Below are positions 35,844 to 43,377 of a stretch of DNA of 43,377 nucleotides, in pieces. A program made the position numbers and the translations under genes. The notes beneath the pieces were generated by a model. It saw only the letters and a list, made by a program, of their open reading frames with translations, was not told the origin of the DNA and ran no database searches. Every line of letters starts with the position of its first letter. The first letter of the stretch is position 1. This DNA is from CAZJYI01 sp964550025 (GTDB lineage: Bacteria > Verrucomicrobiota > Kiritimatiellia > UBA8416 > CAYOBW01), in contig CAZJYI010000097.1 of the NCBI GenBank assembly GCA_964550025.1, positions 1-43,377 of the forward strand, in the 5' to 3' direction.

Positions 35844-35872
35844 AAGCTATAACAACCGACACACGCTGTCAA
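35844..35872 (-). promoter_or_regulatory. Promoter of the sulfur operon and structured leader
   Basis: On the minus strand a perfect TTGACA (35872-35867), a 17-base spacer and TAGCTT (35849-35844) precede metY; TATAGC with a 15-base spacer is an alternative -10. There is no TATCAC palindrome here, so this operon is probably outside that regulon. The leader (about 35837-35725) contains GGGG-rich sequence and GCCAAAGCTGGC, which can form a small hairpin; I cannot match it to a known riboswitch. The 481-base gap up to 36205 holds this promoter, a repeat at 36006-36048 and the divergent RHS promoter. Confidence 0.5.
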
Positions 35873-36005
35873 CGGGGAATCGTGGGAAATAGCGCATTTA
35901 CGGCAGTCTTTGTAGCGGAACCCGTGATTCCGGAAATCTGCACACGAAAACAGGATGACTCGCCGCGCCTGAACAGTGCGACGCCCTGAGCAAAGGCGTA
36001 ACCGG

Positions 36006-36048
36006 TGAACACTGAACGCCAGGAACGCCGGAGTGCTGAATCCGGGTT
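36006..36048 (+). repeat. Single arm of the TGAACACTGAA repeat family
   Basis: GTGAACACTGAACGCC and GAGTGCTGAATCC resemble the left arm at 30309-30345 (TGAACACTGAATG and ATGCTGAACTG). No clear right arm follows, so this may be a decayed copy. Confidence 0.4.
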
Positions 36049-36110
36049 CAGAGCCGGTCTATCGAGCCGGCGACAGAGCCGGTCCCGCCGCCACCCGTTT
36101 CTCCCGTTTC

Positions 36111-36145
36111 TTGCACTTGACGCATATATCACCCCGTGATATCTT
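36111..36145 (+). promoter_or_regulatory. Promoter and operator of the RHS operon (box 5)
   Basis: TTGACG (36117-36122), a 17-base spacer and TATCTT (36140-36145) surround a perfect palindrome TATCAC-CCC-GTGATA (36127-36141), extended to ATATCAC and GTGATAT. The preceding TTGCAC (36111-36116) matches the -35 of box 4. The coding start lies 65 bases downstream of the box. Confidence 0.7.
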
Positions 36146-36205
36146 CCAACTCGGCAGATGCTGTGCGAATGGAGCCGGCGCCCACATACGCAGGAGGCGA
36201 TGAAC

Positions 36206-39200
36206 ATGAGGAGATTTTTTCGAGCCCCGGCCATGTGCCTGTGTCTCCTTTCGGCAGCCCTGGCGGATATCAGCGAGAGCTACGAGGGGTTGTTCTACCC
36301 ACAGAAGGCCGTTGCCGTTGTCGATGCTCCCGGCGGATTGGCCGTTAACACCCATACCGGGAACGTGCTTTTGAAGCGCAACCTGCTGTACGTGCCGTCC
36401 CGCGGGCTGCCGATCCATTTCTGGCTCACCTACAACTCCGATCACCGGCAGATCTCCTCGCCTGTCGGCAAGGGATGGGGGTTGTCCTACTTCATGCGCT
36501 ACGTCGAGGATGCTTCCGGCGACGTCACGATTCTGTGGGGCGACGGCAGACAAGACCGCTTCGACTGGAATGGCGGCGCCTTCGTGCCGCCGCCCGGAGT
36601 GTATTCCGAGTTGTCTGAGCCGCTCCCCAACCGGTTCCGGCTGCGGTCGAAGAAGGGCCTGGTCCTTCTGTTCGACGACCCGGGGCACCAGGGCCTCACG
36701 GCTGTCGAAGATCCCAACGGCAACGCGCTACGCCTGGACTACGACTCCCGCAATCTCCTCCGTGGTGTCGCGGACAGCGTCGGGCGGAGCTACGGACTGG
36801 ACTACGGTCCGGACGGCCGGTTGATCTCCATCATCGACACCAACGCGCCGGGCGGGCGCACGATCGAGTTCGAGTACGATACGGAGGGACACCTGACGCG
36901 CTGCATCCGTCCGGAGGAAAACGTCGAACTGTACGTCTATGACAGCGTCGACCGGCTTGTCACGGTCAGCAATGCGTTGGGCAACACCACGCGATTGACC
37001 TACCAGCTTTCCCCGTGGGACCCACAGACGCATCTGCCGCAGAGCATTGCCGACGACCACGAGGCCCTGGAGTACACCCTCGGCGAGGCGCCGCAGACCA
37101 TGAAGATACAAAGCACCAACGGCCTCGTGACGTGGCAGTACGAATACGACGCGACCGGGGACCTGGTCGTTGTCACGGATCCGTTGTCCAACGACACGGT
37201 CTATGCTTGGGATCCCGACGGCAACATGACCTCGCGCACGGACGCGCTCGGCTACCGGTGGGAATGGACGTACGACGCGCACGGCAACATCCTCACCTGG
37301 CGTGATCCTCTCGGCAACGCGAACGTCTTCACATACGAGCCCGCATTCTCTCGCCTGCTCACCGCGACCGACCGCAACAGCAACACCTGGACCCATGCGT
37401 ACGACCCCGCGGGCAACCGCGTCATCAGCCTGGACCCGTACTCAAACACAATCGGGCGCGCGTTTGACAACTGGGGGCAACTCACCAACCTTACCGATCG
37501 GCAGGGCCACAGATTCAAGATCGACCGGGACGAGATCGGAAGTGTTCTCTGTATCGTCGATCCGCTGGAGCATCGGACACACTTCGAGCACGACGGTGCG
37601 AACCGTCTCGCCACCACGACCGATCCGAACAGCAACAGCACGCATTATGCCTACGATGGGTACGATCGCCTGATCTCACGCACGGACGCGGAGGGCGACA
37701 CAACGTCGTACGACTACGACGCGCGGGGCAACCTCGTGCGCGTGACGGACCCGCTGTCCAACCACGTCCACTACGTATATGACTCCATTGACCGCCTGGT
37801 CTCCGTCACCAACGCGCGGGGGCATACCTGCCGATACGACTACGACGCGCGCGGAAACGTCACCAACTACACCGACTGGCGCGGAAACCGGTGGTGGACG
37901 TGGCGGGACTCGCTCGACCGCGTTGTCAGGCGAAGCAACCCGCTCACGAACGCCTGGACCTACACCTACGACGCCGTGGGAAACCGCGTCCAACAGACCG
38001 ATCCCAACGGCCACGCGATCAGCAACAGCTACGACGCGCTTCACCGCCTCGTCGAGCGCGACCTCGGCGACGGGACGCGGGCCGCCTACCGCTATGACGC
38101 GGTCGGCAACCTGGTCGAAGCGGGCGACTCCGTGAGCGCGTACGCCTTCGAGTTCGACCGCCTGAACCGCAGGACCGCCGTGTCGAACCTGCTGGATGGA
38201 CATGCGATCGAGTACACGTACGACGCCGGCGACCGCATCGTCGAAACGGTCGGGCCGACGGGTGAGCGGGTGCAGTACACGTTTGACGCGGCCGGGCGGC
38301 GAGCCTCTATGGCCGTGGAGGACTCTCCGGCCGTCGGGGGGGCGCCGCCGGCGCCAACCCGCGACATCGCACTGCCCTCGCTGTTCGAATACGATCCGGC
38401 CGGCAACCTGGTGACCCAGACACGGCCCAACGCTCTGCGATCAGTGTTCGAGTACACGCCGGACAACAGGGTGCGCTCCGTGACTCATGTCTCGATCCCC
38501 TCGAATGTCGTCATGCAGTCATTCGCCTATCTCCGTGATGCCCTGGGCCGGATCACCAACGTGGTCACGGATTCGGGGGAAACGGTCGTGTTCGAGTACG
38601 ACGCGGCCGGCAACCTTGTCGTGGAAACCGGTGGGTCGGGCCTGGAAACCTACGAGCGGTGGCAGACATACGACGCGAACGGGAACCGGGTTGGGACCCT
38701 CAACGTGTTGCCGTTCGGCGGCCAGTCTTCGACCGTCGAGTTCGATGCGGCCAACCAGCCCGTAAAGGATGACCGGGGGCTCGAGGTCACGCTTTTCAGG
38801 TACGACCTGAACGGAAATCGTGTCATGGAGACCTCGCAGTTCCATCAGGTCGTCTTCGGCTACAACACGCGCAACCAACTGACGAACGTCTTTCAAAACG
38901 GAACCCACGTCGAGTTCGTCCATGACGTCTTCGACCGAGTCACCATCGTGAACGAAAACGGCAACACCAACAGGTTTGTCTACAACGGCAGGAAACCCGT
39001 TGCCGGCAGCAGGGCGTCCGGGGGAACGTTGGATTGGACCCAGCAGGAGGTCTGCCTCTTCTCCTTCCGCGACCTGAACAGCGGCGAAACCTACCAGGTG
39101 CATCCGGGCGGCACGTTTCTCTCCGGTGTGTTTCGTGGTGCGCCTCTCAGCCTCGTCACGGACGGGGCGGGGCAGGTCGTCGGACGACAGACCTATCATA

Positions 39201-39886
39201 TGGACGGAGAGACGCGCTTCGAAACGAACGCCGTCCCGCCCCCGCCGCTGGTCGCTCCCTGGATGAACGGGGCCGGGCAGGTCTACCATCACGGCCCCTC
39301 CGGGCTGACCCTCACGGAGGGAGTCGCGTTTGACGGGGCCAGGCAGCAACCGCTGAACCTGCCCGAGCTCGGCAACAGCGTGCCGTGGGCGAAACACCGC
39401 CTGTTCGACGCGACAAGCGGGCCGCCCGACGGCGGTTTCCACCATTTCACGGTCGCGGGACCCGGCACTCCCGCCCAACGGGTCGTGCCGGCGTTCGACC
39501 TCAACGCCGGCCCCCTCAATCACAGGGCGCCCCCGATTGCGGCCGGCCCGCTGGAGGTGCGGGGACTTCCCGGCCGTCTCGAAGGAACCTGGTTCGGCTC
39601 GTATGCCGCCGGCTTTCCCGCTATCAATGGATACACCTTCGTCGCGGTCAACAACACGAGCAGCGCCAACAACACGGTCACGGTCGAGTTCCGCGGCACG
39701 GATGGCGAGGAACTCGCGCAGACAAACTGGGAACTCAAGCCGAATGCGACCTGGACCCTGAGTTCGGCACTGGACTCGGGTGTGTCCTCTGCTCCGCCGA
39801 TCGTTTCCGGGGGGCCACCGATCCGTCCACTCCTGTACCCCGACGACCTGTGGGACTTCATACAACATGGGAGGAGGCCGTGGTGA
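36206..39886 (+). CDS. Exported RHS/YD-repeat protein lacking the usual C-terminal core end
   Basis: The 1226-residue product starts at ATG 36206, 8 bases after AGGAGG; the ATG at 36200 is too close to it. A short signal peptide (MRRFFRAPAMCLCLLSAALA) is followed by a DUF6531-like N-terminal region (GGLAVNTHTGNVLLKRNLLY). About residues 180-930 consist of many YD/RHS repeats (YDARGNLVRVTDPLSNHVHY and similar), the type that builds a spiral shell. The usual closing motif (RYYDP...GRF...DP.G) is absent. Instead the last 280 residues are unrelated beta-rich sequence ending HGRRPW. RHS shells often enclose a toxic C-terminus; none is recognisable here. The GTG of the next gene overlaps this stop codon (GTGA), so an exported papain-like partner is made with it. 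Control by the TATCAC box is inferred. Confidence 0.82.
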   Translation: MRRFFRAPAMCLCLLSAALADISESYEGLFYPQKAVAVVDAPGGLAVNTHTGNVLLKRNLLYVPSRGLPIHFWLTYNSDHRQISSPVGKGWGLSYFMRYVEDASGDVTILWGDGRQDRFDWNGGAFVPPPGVYSELSEPLPNRFRLRSKKGLVLLFDDPGHQGLTAVEDPNGNALRLDYDSRNLLRGVADSVGRSYGLDYGPDGRLISIIDTNAPGGRTIEFEYDTEGHLTRCIRPEENVELYVYDSVDRLVTVSNALGNTTRLTYQLSPWDPQTHLPQSIADDHEALEYTLGEAPQTMKIQSTNGLVTWQYEYDATGDLVVVTDPLSNDTVYAWDPDGNMTSRTDALGYRWEWTYDAHGNILTWRDPLGNANVFTYEPAFSRLLTATDRNSNTWTHAYDPAGNRVISLDPYSNTIGRAFDNWGQLTNLTDRQGHRFKIDRDEIGSVLCIVDPLEHRTHFEHDGANRLATTTDPNSNSTHYAYDGYDRLISRTDAEGDTTSYDYDARGNLVRVTDPLSNHVHYVYDSIDRLVSVTNARGHTCRYDYDARGNVTNYTDWRGNRWWTWRDSLDRVVRRSNPLTNAWTYTYDAVGNRVQQTDPNGHAISNSYDALHRLVERDLGDGTRAAYRYDAVGNLVEAGDSVSAYAFEFDRLNRRTAVSNLLDGHAIEYTYDAGDRIVETVGPTGERVQYTFDAAGRRASMAVEDSPAVGGAPPAPTRDIALPSLFEYDPAGNLVTQTRPNALRSVFEYTPDNRVRSVTHVSIPSNVVMQSFAYLRDALGRITNVVTDSGETVVFEYDAAGNLVVETGGSGLETYERWQTYDANGNRVGTLNVLPFGGQSSTVEFDAANQPVKDDRGLEVTLFRYDLNGNRVMETSQFHQVVFGYNTRNQLTNVFQNGTHVEFVHDVFDRVTIVNENGNTNRFVYNGRKPVAGSRASGGTLDWTQQEVCLFSFRDLNSGETYQVHPGGTFLSGVFRGAPLSLVTDGAGQVVGRQTYHMDGETRFETNAVPPPPLVAPWMNGAGQVYHHGPSGLTLTEGVAFDGARQQPLNLPELGNSVPWAKHRLFDATSGPPDGGFHHFTVAGPGTPAQRVVPAFDLNAGPLNHRAPPIAAGPLEVRGLPGRLEGTWFGSYAAGFPAINGYTFVAVNNTSSANNTVTVEFRGTDGEELAQTNWELKPNATWTLSSALDSGVSSAPPIVSGGPPIRPLLYPDDLWDFIQHGRRPW

Positions 39887-41538
39887 AAGGCACAGTACCG
39901 CACCTGCTAGCTTCGCTCGTGTTTGCCGTAGCGGCCACCACCTGCGCTCAGACCGGGAGCAACCTGGGCCGTTACGGCATGCACTTCACGCCCGCGGTCG
40001 TGTCCGGAAAAGTGACGAACGCCTCTTCGGTCCCCGTGGCGGCAGCCGATGTGACCACCACCCACGGGCACCGCACCGTGACCGGCATGAACGGCGAGTA
40101 CGCTCTGTACCTTGACGCGCCCGGCCTCTACACGCTGACCGCCAGCAAGGGCGTGTCCGTTTCGACCAACGCGAACGTTACCGGAACGCCGGCGGCGCCG
40201 ACCATCGTCAACCTGCAGCTCCCCGCCACGGCCGGCGGCACGGCGTGGGTGGCCGGCTTCGTGCCCGACTGGAACCAGCCGACCTGGCACGGCGCCAACG
40301 GCCCCAACGGCGGCCCGGTCGCCGGCTGGGCTGCGTGGTGCGCACCCACGGCCGTTGCGAACCTGCTGGGGCACTGGCAGGACTTTCACGGGCGCGCGGT
40401 CGCCGACGGACCGCCCTTCCCCCTAAGCGGAGTGCCTTGGGGTCTCTGGCCGGCGTGGCAGGACCACCAGGCGAATGGCGCCGCGACCCGCGGCACGGCG
40501 GTCGCCGCCCCAGACGACCTGGGCTGGTACTTCGACACCAACCGGCAGGGCGACCCCGGACACGGGAACGGCCCGGCGCACACGGGCACGAAGCTCGGCA
40601 ACGTTTCTCCCGGACCGCTGGGGCTGAACAGCTTCTTGGCCGCCGCGGGACAGACGGTTTTCGTCGCCTACACGCACGGCGCGGTCTACAGCGACCCCCA
40701 GACGCAAACTGTGGCCGACACCTCCGCCGGCTTCGACGAGCTCAAACGCGAGGTCGATGCGGACCGCACGGCCGTAGCCCATTTCACCCACTGGAACCTC
40801 GCCCTGTTCACGAACGGTCCGGCCGCGGCGCCGTCGCCAACGACGGAATCCGAGTACGGCCTCGACTACTACACGTTCGGCCTGTTCCCGCCGGGGTCGG
40901 ACCCCGAGCTGGGCGAGGAGTGGAACAACGAGAAGGGCGCCAACGGCCTGGGACACGCCGTGACTGTCGTGGGGTACATTCCTGCGGGCACACCGGACGA
41001 CCCGTCGGCCCCGGGGAACACGGACTGGGTCATCGTACACGACAATTGGTCGGGGACGCCCCGCAACGTGGCCGTGCCTATCGGCCCGGAATGGGCCGCG
41101 AACACAATCGTGTACTCCGACATCGACGGGGACGGCATCCCCGACCAGGAGGATCCCGACGCCGACGGCGACGGGATGCCGAACGACTACGAGAACGCGC
41201 ACGGTTTCGATTCCCTTGACCCATCCGACGCGGACGAGGACGCCGACAACGACGGCGCCACGAACGGCGAGGAGCGCATCGCCGACACGAACCCGACCAA
41301 TGCCCTCTCTGTGTTTGGCATACTCAGCATCTCCAACTCGACCGCCGAAACGGCCTTCACTGTCTGGAGCAGCACGGCCCGGGTGTACTCGGCACTCTAC
41401 TCCACCGGTCCGCTCTCGAGCAACCTGTGGAGCATCCTGACCAGCAATGTGCCCGGCGTGGGGGCGCCACTGATCTTCAGAGATACCAACGCCGTGCCGT
41501 CCGGGCGCTTCTATCGCGCCACGGTGACGGAGCAGTAG
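39883..41538 (+). CDS. Exported papain-like (C39-like) protein with calcium repeats
   Basis: The 551-residue product starts at GTG 39883, with GGAGG five bases upstream and overlapping the RHS stop codon. After a signal peptide (about 1-24, TVPHLLASLVFAVAATTCA) comes a carboxypeptidase-regulatory-like unit (VVSGKVTNASSVPVAAADVT). A papain-fold peptidase C39-like domain spans about 140-400, with the likely catalytic set Cys153 (AWCAPTAVANLLGHW), His358 (GLGHAVTVVGY) and Asp387-Asn388 (VIVHDNW). Thrombospondin type-3 repeats (DIDGDGIPDQEDPDADGDG) and the SGRFYRATV C-terminal module end the protein. Such domains cleave peptides or, if inactive, bind them. Tight coupling suggests that it processes or accompanies the RHS protein outside the cytoplasm. 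The catalytic residues appear intact, but activity is not proven. Confidence 0.8.
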   Translation: MKGTVPHLLASLVFAVAATTCAQTGSNLGRYGMHFTPAVVSGKVTNASSVPVAAADVTTTHGHRTVTGMNGEYALYLDAPGLYTLTASKGVSVSTNANVTGTPAAPTIVNLQLPATAGGTAWVAGFVPDWNQPTWHGANGPNGGPVAGWAAWCAPTAVANLLGHWQDFHGRAVADGPPFPLSGVPWGLWPAWQDHQANGAATRGTAVAAPDDLGWYFDTNRQGDPGHGNGPAHTGTKLGNVSPGPLGLNSFLAAAGQTVFVAYTHGAVYSDPQTQTVADTSAGFDELKREVDADRTAVAHFTHWNLALFTNGPAAAPSPTTESEYGLDYYTFGLFPPGSDPELGEEWNNEKGANGLGHAVTVVGYIPAGTPDDPSAPGNTDWVIVHDNWSGTPRNVAVPIGPEWAANTIVYSDIDGDGIPDQEDPDADGDGMPNDYENAHGFDSLDPSDADEDADNDGATNGEERIADTNPTNALSVFGILSISNSTAETAFTVWSSTARVYSALYSTGPLSSNLWSILTSNVPGVGAPLIFRDTNAVPSGRFYRATVTEQ

Positions 41539-41593
41539 CGCCGGCACGGCCGAGATCCAGTAGCGCTTGACGCGCGGAAAGGAAGGGGATGAC

Positions 41594-42601
41594 GTGAAAG
41601 CGAACGGACCGGCAAAGACTACCTTGTGCGCACTTTTTGCTCGCCGTGAGCGGGGCGTGGGTCGTGGACGCGAGCGCCCAGGTGCCCGAACGGGTCAACT
41701 ACCAGGGCCGGTTGGTCGACGGCACCAACCTCGTCAACGCAACCACCAACATGGTCTTCAGGCTCTACGATGACGCGACGGCCGGGAATCTGTTGTACGA
41801 GGAGACACAGACCGTAGTCGTGGCCGACGGGCTGTACGTTGCAACCCTGGGGGCCTCCAACGCCGCGCCGGGAGCGCTGGCCGCCGCGTTCACCAGCGCG
41901 GAGGTCTACCTGGATCTGACAGTGGGGGGGGGTCACCCTGAGCCCCAGAGAGCACATCGTGGCCGTGCCCTATGCGCTGGTTGCCGGCGGCAGCACGCTG
42001 GATACGTGTGTCGCCCGTCGAAACGCCTTGACCGGCATCTTTTGCGGAGCCGGCTCGACAGTCAGCGAATGCGCGGCAAGCTACAACGGCCGAAACGGCG
42101 TCTTTGCCCATTCCGTCAGTACGGTGCACCAGTGTGCGGCCTACGCAAACGAGGAGAACGGCTTCGACACCCACCGCGGGACGACGATCGAAGGGTGCGC
42201 GTCGAGCAGAAACAAGTTCCATGGTATCCGCGTCGGATGGGGCTGTCACATCCGAGACAACACCTGTGAGCTAAACAGAGATGGCGAAACCCGGGGCGGG
42301 CATCTACGTGCTTGGGTCCAGGAGTCGCATTGAAGGCAATCACCTGTCGCAGAACGATTATGGGATCTACACGGACGGGGTCTTGAATCTGATCGTACGG
42401 AACAGTGCCGGCGTCGCTCTCGCGGCGATCCAGGAGCTTGCCCGCCGCCTGGAGAGTGTCGAGGCGGAAAACGCCAGACTGAAACGTGAGGTGGCGGATC
42501 AGATCGCTCCCATGGGGGATCCGCCGGTGTACGCGCGACGAGTAGGGCGGCACGAGCGGTTGATGCGCTTGCGGCGCTACACGAAGAAGAAAGGGCGATG
42601 A
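41594..42601 (+). pseudogene. Secreted beta-helix protein gene with three +1 frameshifts
   Basis: One ancestral gene is spread over successive frames. It starts at GTG 41594 (GGAAGGGG upstream) with MKANGPAKTTLCAL. It shifts at the T5 run 41634-41638 to complete a signal peptide and the domain VPERVNYQGRLVDGTNL. It shifts at the G9 run 41924-41932 to VTLSPREHIVAVPYALVAGG and a right-handed beta-helix (NosD-like) region. It shifts again near 42282-42298 (probably the GGGG at 42293-42296) to AGIYVLGSRSRIEGNHL and a short coiled coil (LARRLESVEAENARLKREV), ending at 42601. Each shift is repaired by removing one base from a homopolymer. This may be a decaying gene, a phase-variable gene, or sequencing error. 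Related proteins carry coat- or fibre-like N-terminal domains. It sits 55 bases after the C39-like gene. Confidence 0.7.
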
Positions 42602-42602
42602 T

Positions 42603-43145
42603 ATGACGGAATCCGATGACCACTGGGGAGTTCTGCTGGATAAAGGGAACCTCTACAAGACCCGCATCCGATTGGATGGCGGACGTGTCGTGCTGCGGCA
42701 GGCTCGTCTCGCGCCCGGGCTGGGGCTGACCGTGATCGCGCTGATTGGGTTCGCGATGTCGCCGTGGCTCGGCGGACCCTTGCTCGCGTGCGCGGCTTTG
42801 ATCCTGGTTTGGTCGAAGGGAGTGTCTGTGGACACGGCAACCGGCGACGTGTGTGCCCACACGGGCATTCCCCCCTTTCTGCGCAGAATGCGCGGCACGC
42901 GCGAAGACGTAGACCGCGTCGAGTGGCGCAAGGTCGTCATATCACACACGACCGGATCCGGGCAGCAGTCGTTCGGCAAGTGGCGCATCTGGGATGTCAC
43001 CATTCACGGTTTCGATGGCCGCCTGGACTTCTCGGCGTGGGAGGAGGGCGACGAGGAAAAGACGCGCCATGTCGCGGAGGCCCTTGGCAAGGTCTTTCGT
43101 TGCGAGGTCGTGACCGTGCCCGCCGGACCGCGCCCCCGCGAGTAG
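42603..43145 (+). CDS. Small membrane protein with two transmembrane segments, unknown function
   Basis: The 180-residue product starts 1 base after the preceding broken gene's stop codon. Two adjacent hydrophobic segments at about residues 39-70 (LGLTVIALIGFAMSP and GGPLLACAALILVW) form a hairpin in the membrane. The cytoplasmic C-terminal part (about residues 72-180) has a mixed beta pattern with aromatic residues (KWRIWDVTIHGFDGRLDFSA), somewhat like PH-type bacterial membrane proteins. No enzyme motif is visible and I do not recognise a family. It is the last gene of the RHS/C39-like transcription unit, followed by a weak terminator-like hairpin and a convergent gene. The coding call rests on codon pattern and clean start and stop placement. 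Confidence 0.6.
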   Translation: MTESDDHWGVLLDKGNLYKTRIRLDGGRVVLRQARLAPGLGLTVIALIGFAMSPWLGGPLLACAALILVWSKGVSVDTATGDVCAHTGIPPFLRRMRGTREDVDRVEWRKVVISHTTGSGQQSFGKWRIWDVTIHGFDGRLDFSAWEEGDEEKTRHVAEALGKVFRCEVVTVPAGPRPRE

Positions 43146-43157
43146 TTGCCGCCCGAG

Positions 43158-43184
43158 AGAGGCGCGTTGCTCTGTCCTCTTTTT
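43158..43184 (+). terminator. Weak terminator-like hairpin
   Basis: AGAGG (43158-43162) can pair with CCTCT (43176-43180), followed by a run of Ts to 43184. The stem is only 5 bp with a 13-base loop, so termination efficiency is doubtful. It lies between convergent genes. Confidence 0.3.
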
Positions 43185-43255
43185 CCATCGCTTGACAAAG
43201 CTATCGCACCCGAACCGGTCCTCGGCAACCCGTGAGGAAAGACCGGGGCGTGTAC

Positions 43256-43377
43256 CTATTTGAAACTGAAAATCGTGCCCTGCGTCACGCTGACCGGCCC
43301 GTAGATATGCGCGCTTCCCTGGTCCGCGGCCGGACCGCCGGACGCGTCGAGCCCGTCATCGCGATAGGCGCCGACAA
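43256..43377 (-). CDS. C-terminus of an FG-GAP-like repeat protein, partial
   Basis: The last 40 codons of a minus-strand gene are visible, ending in a TAG at 43256-43258. The peptide VGAYRDDGLDASGG, then DQGSAHIYGPVSVTQG and FSFK fits the end of an FG-GAP/integrin-like repeat (VGA..DD...D.GS..IY). Such repeats form beta-propellers in secreted or surface proteins. The start and most of the protein lie beyond the right edge. The plus-strand reading of this stretch gives no sensible frame. Confidence 0.6.
   Translation of the reverse strand, partial: VGAYRDDGLDASGGPAADQGSAHIYGPVSVTQGTIFSFK

Noticed and set aside
35869..36234. 121-codon minus-strand frame between metY and the RHS gene
   Set aside because: It covers both promoters and a repeat, and has no ribosome binding site or familiar sequence.
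43192..43213. TTGACA followed 10 bases from its start by TATCGC, like the operator promoters
   Set aside because: The right half is not GTGATA-like (CGAACC) and the site lies between the ends of two convergent genes, so it is probably chance.
1..43377. CRISPR arrays, tRNA or rRNA genes, insertion sequences, transposases, phage genes
   Set aside because: I looked for spaced direct repeats, tRNA-like cloverleaf ends, and transposase or integrase motifs and saw none.

Overview
The window is high-GC DNA from a bacterium that carries many very large secreted proteins: PQQ-type beta-propellers with discoidin domains, carboxypeptidase-regulatory-like domains, thrombospondin type-3 calcium repeats, and C-termini ending in a W-x(n)-FYR-type module. 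It also has three families of interspersed inverted repeats between genes. This combination suggests the PVC group, most probably Kiritimatiellota or a relative such as Lentisphaerota or Verrucomicrobiota. That is an inference from gene style; no rRNA or tRNA gene was seen that could settle it.

Layout. 1-2.3 kb: 3' part of a PQQ-propeller/discoidin protein. 2.6-7.7 kb: a DUF763 protein, then a two-gene operon encoding an Old Yellow Enzyme fused to a GltD/DPD-like electron-input module, followed by a YcaO protein. 8.0-10.7 kb: a small exported peptide with four consecutive cysteines and a secreted PKD/TPR-like protein. 10.8-25.5 kb: an XRE regulator with a seven-cysteine C-terminal domain, two paralogous exported proteins of more than 2000 residues, and between them a PP-loop (MnmA/ThiI-like) gene. 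25.5-30.1 kb (minus strand): an exported HExxH metalloprotease plus von Willebrand A protein. 30.4-35.7 kb (minus strand): a sulfur-assimilation operon (sulfite reductase-TusA fusion, JAMM protease, MoeB/ThiF-type E1, ThiS/MoaD-type carrier ending GGGGK, homocysteine synthase), matching the protein-thiocarboxylate route to homocysteine known from Wolinella. 36.1-43.1 kb: an RHS/YD-repeat protein translationally coupled to a papain-like (C39-like) exported protein, a beta-helix gene broken by three +1 frameshifts, and a small membrane protein. 43.26 kb to the end (minus strand): the C-terminus of an FG-GAP-like protein.

Main observation. A palindrome TATCAC-N3-GTGATA lies in the promoter spacer, with its right half running into the -10 element, at five places. 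These are in front of the XRE-cysteine regulator itself (one mismatch), the 2071-aa protein, the 2126-aa protein, the protease-vWA protein (one mismatch, opposite strand) and the RHS/C39-like operon. The simplest reading is an autoregulated, possibly redox- or metal-responsive regulator that controls a regulon of giant surface or secreted proteins. Three of the four target units also end in a similar C-terminal module, or in a more diverged form of it, and in the fourth (RHS) the coupled partner has it. I know of no description of this regulon.

A second theme is sulfur chemistry: YcaO, the PP-loop protein, and a complete sulfite-to-thiocarboxylate-to-homocysteine relay. Whether these units work together is not shown by the sequence.
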